64,000 nucleotides of DNA, from contig CM034103.1 in assembly GCA_019914945.1 (NCBI GenBank), positions 9,548,001 through 9,612,000 on the forward strand. The letters are read 5' to 3'. Below are positions 60,290 to 64,000 of this stretch, in pieces. The notes under the pieces were generated by a model that was not told the origin of the DNA, ran no database searches, and worked only from the letters and a program-made list of their open reading frames with translations. The translations under genes were made by a program, and so were the position numbers. Each line of letters starts with the position of its first letter. Position 1 is the first letter of the stretch. The stretch comes from Typha latifolia. Its lineage: Eukaryota; Streptophyta; Magnoliopsida; Poales; Typhaceae.

Positions 60290-61728
60290 GCTTGGTGTTG
60301 ACTATCATCGCCTTTGTTTACTTGGTGGGTAGGGTTCTTTTGGCTTGTGGATAGATGGAAGCATTAGCCTTGCGCTTACTTGGGGAGAGAAGTGTAGGGG
60401 TAGATTTGTCACCTCCCACATCTACAAGCTTCAATTTCAGGTACTCTTTAGGTTTGCATGCATGGTGGGTGAAGATGTGGCGCTTGTGTAATTAATGTTG
60501 CCTTATTTTAGATGTACTTGCCTTCCAATAGGCCTAACCATTTTAGTGTAGGTGGCTGCGTCAATCCCAACTATCGAAAGAATAATGCTTGCTTTGGAGG
60601 GGGGGCCGCTTTTGTATCATGGTTGGATATGCTTTTCGCTAGCATCACAGATTTTGCATGCCTATAGAGCTTCCTTGAGGAGACTTGCGGTAGGGCTTCT
60701 TCCTTTCAACTATAGCTCCTGCAAGCATCGTGTCAACATGCTCCTATGGGTTTTCGACACCTCGACTAGCTTGGGCAAGGGCCATTAATTTTTCAGGGTT
60801 GGGTGTCAAGGGGATCAATACGTTGGCTGTCTTCGATGTGACCACTTGACAAGCCCCATCGGATTCGCTGAGCGAGTAGAGGGGTCTGATAGGTGACAGG
60901 TCTACCCTCAGCCTGATGTGTTGTCGGTACCCTAGTCATGGCCTGCCTTCACTCCTAGAGCTGGCGGTCTCTGGTGAACTTTGATTTGCTCCCAGGTTCA
61001 GAAACTTGAGCTTTAGGAGGTCCATGAGCTTACTTTAAATATGCTCAGGATATTCCATTCTAATTTTTATTTTCAAGGATCCTCTCTAAGCATATTCCAC
61101 TTGATCATGTCCCACTCTTCCACAAAATAGGCAGTGTCGCGGAAGTCTTTCATATTTAACTTGGATTTCAAGAGTGTTGCCGTTCATCAGGGAGACATCA
61201 AGCGAGCTAGTCAGCGGTTTTGAGATATCAATTTGGACTCTCGTGTGAATGAACTTGCACCAACGAGATAAATTAAAGGTTTCCAAAGTAGCCAGAGACC
61301 CAATCCTCTATGAGATAGATATTCTATAGGTAGTTCGTGAAACTGGACCCAACACTCACTAGAGGAGAAGTTTCAACTGTCCGCTGGGGTGTCAGGCCTG
61401 AGTTGGTCGAGAATGAACAGGTCTCGGTTAAAAGACCAAGGTGATCTGAGCCAGACCCTCCACTTGTCGCTCTCCTTTTCAAGGACGAGAAGAAAAACAT
61501 TCTTCCCAACTTCAATGAACTCTAACAATCCTTTTGGGTTCCAAGCCTTCGAAAGGGCATTTTTGAGTCTAGCGATGTTGAATGATCTTTCAGTAACCAG
61601 CTTACCCACAAGACAAAGTTCGGGATTGCGTGAAGGAATTGTATTATCTACAAAGGATTGATTTCCTCCATGCTGCCTTTAGAGAGGAGCTCTAAGAATC
61701 TTTTTAGGAGCTCTTCGTCTGCCGACAT
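60290..61728 (-). pseudogene. LINE ORF1: DUF4283 and zinc knuckle (broken)
   Basis: Starts MSADEELLKRFLELLSKG at 61728. After an early stop it resumes with GKLVTERSFNIARLKNAL, FLLVLEKESDKWRVW and GPW-like SPWSFNRDLFIL (61373-61609), the DUF4283 domain of plant LINE ORF1. A CCHC knuckle follows: YERLPRHCLFCGRVGHDQ near 61090-61130, ending VEYA where a cysteine is expected. ORF1 products bind element RNA. Confidence 0.85.
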
Positions 61729-61871
61729 GAGGAGGAGACATGTTTAGCCTCAGGAGGGAGGGATGAAGGGTAGGGAAGCAAAGAAGGAAGGTGGGGTTTG
61801 AGGGGTAATCTCTCGCAGGAGAGGGGGAAGGTGGAGAGGGTTACTCTCAAGGGAAGATATACGACAGTATT

Positions 61872-61883
61872 GAGTAAAATCTT
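61872..61883. other. LINE target site duplication, right copy
   Basis: GAGTAAAATCTT, matching 56221-56232. Confidence 0.85.
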
Positions 61884-62144
61884 GATCGAAAAGATTATTC
61901 TAAATAAGGGAAAGTGATAATTTTTAGGAAAAAATTCAAATAACATCCTATATATTTCAATATTTTTTTTATTAACACACTATTTTTGAGAATTTTGTAA
62001 CCATACACTACTGTTAATTTGATTAACTACTATAGTTCCTATAGTTTATGTCAAATAACATCATAGTCTATAGTTTATGTAATTCTACTAATTAAATTAC
62101 TAATATACCCTTAGAAAATTTCTAACTTTAACCCACTTTTTTTA

Positions 62145-62840
62145 TGATACGATTCAGGTATAATCGAATGGGATCAAATCATAGGAACATTAGGCTCGAC
62201 AGATCAAATCTATTTATCTTTTAATTGATTCATGTTTATCTCTTATATAAGCCCTTAAAGTAAGTCTAGTTATATTATGTACGCCCTTAAGACAAGTCTA
62301 GTTAAGTTATGTAAGTTAGTAATACAAGTCCAATTAAAGTCATGTAAGCTTATAAAGTAAGTCCTAGTTTGAGTCGTATAAAATCTTACGACTAATTAAA
62401 GTAGAATTCATTATACTTGACTTCTATATATAGAGGGGTTGAGCTTCTTTATTTAATCATTCAAATATTAAGAAATTATTTTAGCCTTGAGCTTATTTTA
62501 GGAGTAAGAGCAAGATAATTTAGGAATAGAAGTAAATTAATCATACACATTTATTTTCCTAACTCAACCTAGCCCATGCAGATAGGTCAACCCAAGTAGA
62601 TCACACACCGATTGATACTCAATGACTTGGAGGAGCAAGGAAAGAAATACTTGCATTTTTACTACGATGACTGTTTTACCCTCGGTCTAAATGCAAGCGT
62701 CAATCAGCCCATGTCATGTTCTTAGGTGATCACGAAGAGGGATGAACCTAAATCAACTAATTGGTATGATAAGCTCTATGAGTACAAGGTTGTCAAAGAT
62801 TAGTCACCTTGAGGACAATGTGTTTGGAAACATGGTGGAT
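62145..62840 (+). mobile_element. Gypsy LTR plus internal remnant, plus strand
   Basis: An LTR begins 'tgatacgattcaggtataat' at 62145. It has repeated 'taagcccttaaggtaagtctagtta'-type words, written here in part as 'aagtctagtta', then 'tatatatagaggggttgagc' as a possible TATA region. Its right end is near 62575. A short non-LTR piece follows and ends in 'accttgaggacaatgtg' plus 'catggtggat', the 3' coding end of chromoviruses just before the 3' LTR. Nearly the whole internal region is deleted. Confidence 0.75.
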
Positions 62841-63048
62841 TGATATGTCTCAAATTTGATTGGATTGAATCATGAAAACATTGGGCTTGCTGGATTAAGT
62901 TTATTTATCTTTTAATTAATTTATATTTATCTTTTATGTAAGCCTTTCAGGCAAGTTTAATTATGTCATGTAAGCCCTTAAGGTAAGTCTAGTTATGTCA
63001 TGTAAGCCCTTAATACAAGTTTAGTTAAATTATGTAAGCTACTAATGC
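62841..63048 (+). repeat. Truncated second LTR copy
   Basis: Starts 'tgatatgtctcaaatttgat' and follows the first 200 bases of the LTR at 62145, including the 'gtaagcccttaaggtaagtc' repeats. It stops near 63048, where gag of a minus-strand gypsy element begins, so it is cut at this junction. Confidence 0.8.
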
Positions 63049-63501
63049 AAGGTCCGGCATCAGGCGCTCAGTGGCTCTCCACCACTCTTCCGCCTCCCCA
63101 CGGAGAAGGAAGGTGGCAAAGTTCACCTGACGACTCTCCGGGCACTCAAAAGCGATCAGGATCTTCCGTATATCCACCATCCACCTATTAGCCTCCATGG
63201 GGTCTGTCGTGCCGCTGAACAAAGGGGGGTTAAGCTGCATGAACCGGTTCAGCGACCAGGCGGACCCGCCTCCAATCTGCTCGGCTGGAGTAAAATGCCC
63301 TGACGGCTCCCTCGGTATGTGCATCCCAGACATGGCTGCCGTGCGCTCTCGCACTAACTCCTCGATGAGCCTCTCTTGCTGTCTGACAAGCTGTCCCAGG
63401 GCCTCAATGCTAGCTGAAGCACCGGCTGCTGGTTCATCGACGGGGGCTGGAGCCCGTCCACGACCAGTCGCACGAACAGACCGAGCACGTCTAGGCGGCA
63501 T
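63049..63501 (-). pseudogene. Gag N-terminal part of a second gypsy element
   Basis: Start at 63501 (MPPRRARSVRATGRG). It contains the retrotransposon-gag features LNRFMQLNPPLFSGTTDPME, then NRWMVDIRKI and LLRGEAEEWW. The frame leaves gag after ATERLMPD and runs into the LTR sequence at 63048, so gag is truncated. GC-rich and without internal stops, it is younger than the other elements here. An upstream start at 63516 would add five residues. Confidence 0.88.
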
Positions 63502-63660
63502 TCCTGCTAAGTTCAAAGCAATTTAGCTCTTAATTCACAAGTATAGCACAAGTCGCGAGTGACTCTATTATTCATTACTCCTAGTTATTCATTATTATTA
63601 TTCATTTCCTATGTATTTGAATGATATCTAGGAAGACTTGCCGGATTTATGGTGAACCTA

Positions 63661-63673
63661 GGCTCTGATACCA
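63661..63673 (-). other. Primer-binding site of the second gypsy element
   Basis: Minus-strand TTGGTATCAGAGCC, an initiator-Met-tRNA-type site, between gag and the LTR that starts at 63677. Confidence 0.9.
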
Positions 63674-63676
63674 AGT

Positions 63677-64000
63677 TGAAACACCCAAACCTCCAAATAC
63701 ACGTGTAAACCGCGTGGGTAAATCCCCCCACGCGGTGTATCACATGACCTGTCAGTACAAGGATTTCACAAGGCACACAACATCACAATTTCACTATAAA
63801 TAAACTCAATTATAAGAGTCCGGATACAAGTCCACAGGCCACAACAAGCCTTCCAAATATACATCCAAAATACAATGCTAAAGTCCAAGAAAATACAACG
63901 TCATCATCACACCCTCGCAGGGGCTTAATACACTAATATACGTACTGGAAAGAAAAGCGGCTACTCCCCACGAGGGGTGAGCTTACAGCCCAGCGAGTAG
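63677..64000 (-). repeat. 5' LTR of the second gypsy element, cut by window end
   Basis: Begins TGAAACACCC on the plus strand directly after the primer-binding site. It continues to the window end without its other terminus. It contains the inverted 'cacgcggt/accgcgtg' words near 63708-63740. Confidence 0.8.

Larger units (their letters stand above)
56233..61871 (-). mobile_element. Full-length L1-type LINE with 12-bp target duplication
   Basis: A 5.6-kb minus-strand insertion bounded by GAGTAAAATCTT on both sides. The poly(A) tail appears as a T-run at 56231-56239. It carries ORF1 (from 61728) and ORF2 (from 60259) in the usual order. Both ORFs have premature stops or frameshifts, so it is not active. 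The preserved ends show that the full element was inserted and not much rearranged since. Confidence 0.92.

Noticed and set aside
59578..60788. Plus-strand open frames in the 3' LINE region
   Set aside because: They mirror LINE ORF1 and the endonuclease on the minus strand, which hold the known motifs.

Overview
This is a flowering-plant nuclear genome window. The evidence is spliced genes of plant-only families (NAC, FAR1-related), a RACK1 gene with a telo-box promoter, and a large load of plant-type Ty3/gypsy, Ty1/copia, L1-type LINE, CACTA, PIF/Harbinger and MITE-like sequence. GC-rich first exons inside AT-rich DNA suggest a monocot, but that is inference only. No bacterial genes, CRISPR arrays or rRNA genes were seen.

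Layout. 1-5.8 kb: AT-rich DNA with a copia RT relic. 5.8-11.0 kb: a complete-ended gypsy chromovirus (minus strand, 5-bp target duplication TATTT) that has lost its RT/RNase H. 11.07-16.0 kb: a decayed copia element (minus strand). 18.7-23.5 kb: a seven-exon membrane-tethered NAC gene (minus) whose C-terminal membrane anchor is tandemly multiplied. 27.7-30.5 kb (transcript probably 26.8-31.2 kb): a FAR1-related gene (minus) with a duplicated 5' leader exon. 31.3-39 kb: gene-free AT-rich DNA with a LINE tail, a CACTA-like element, a PIF/Harbinger element with TTA target duplication, MITEs and (TA)n tracts. 39.05-44.03 kb: a two-exon CHORD-like Cys/His-rich gene (plus) with a 4.6-kb intron that holds an LTR and a seven-unit array of primer-binding-site-like motifs. 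45.2-49.5 kb: a LINE (minus) interrupted by an LTR. 50.2-52.5 kb: a two-exon RACK1 gene (minus). 53.5-64 kb: LINE and copia fragments, GA-rich simple sequence, a full-length LINE with a 12-bp target duplication (56.23-61.87 kb), LTR remnants and the 5' end of a second gypsy element that runs out of the window.

The four host genes are not a pathway: two are transcription regulators (one released from membranes, one transposase-derived), one is a ribosome-associated scaffold and one is a small putative zinc protein. The most unusual signal is the NAC gene. Four in-frame transmembrane segments are encoded by a roughly 141-bp tandem repeat, one unit carries an internal 39-bp triplication, and a fifth decayed unit lies past the stop codon. 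Exon boundaries were placed by eye from splice consensus, reading-frame continuity and remembered family patterns. No alignment or transcript data were available.
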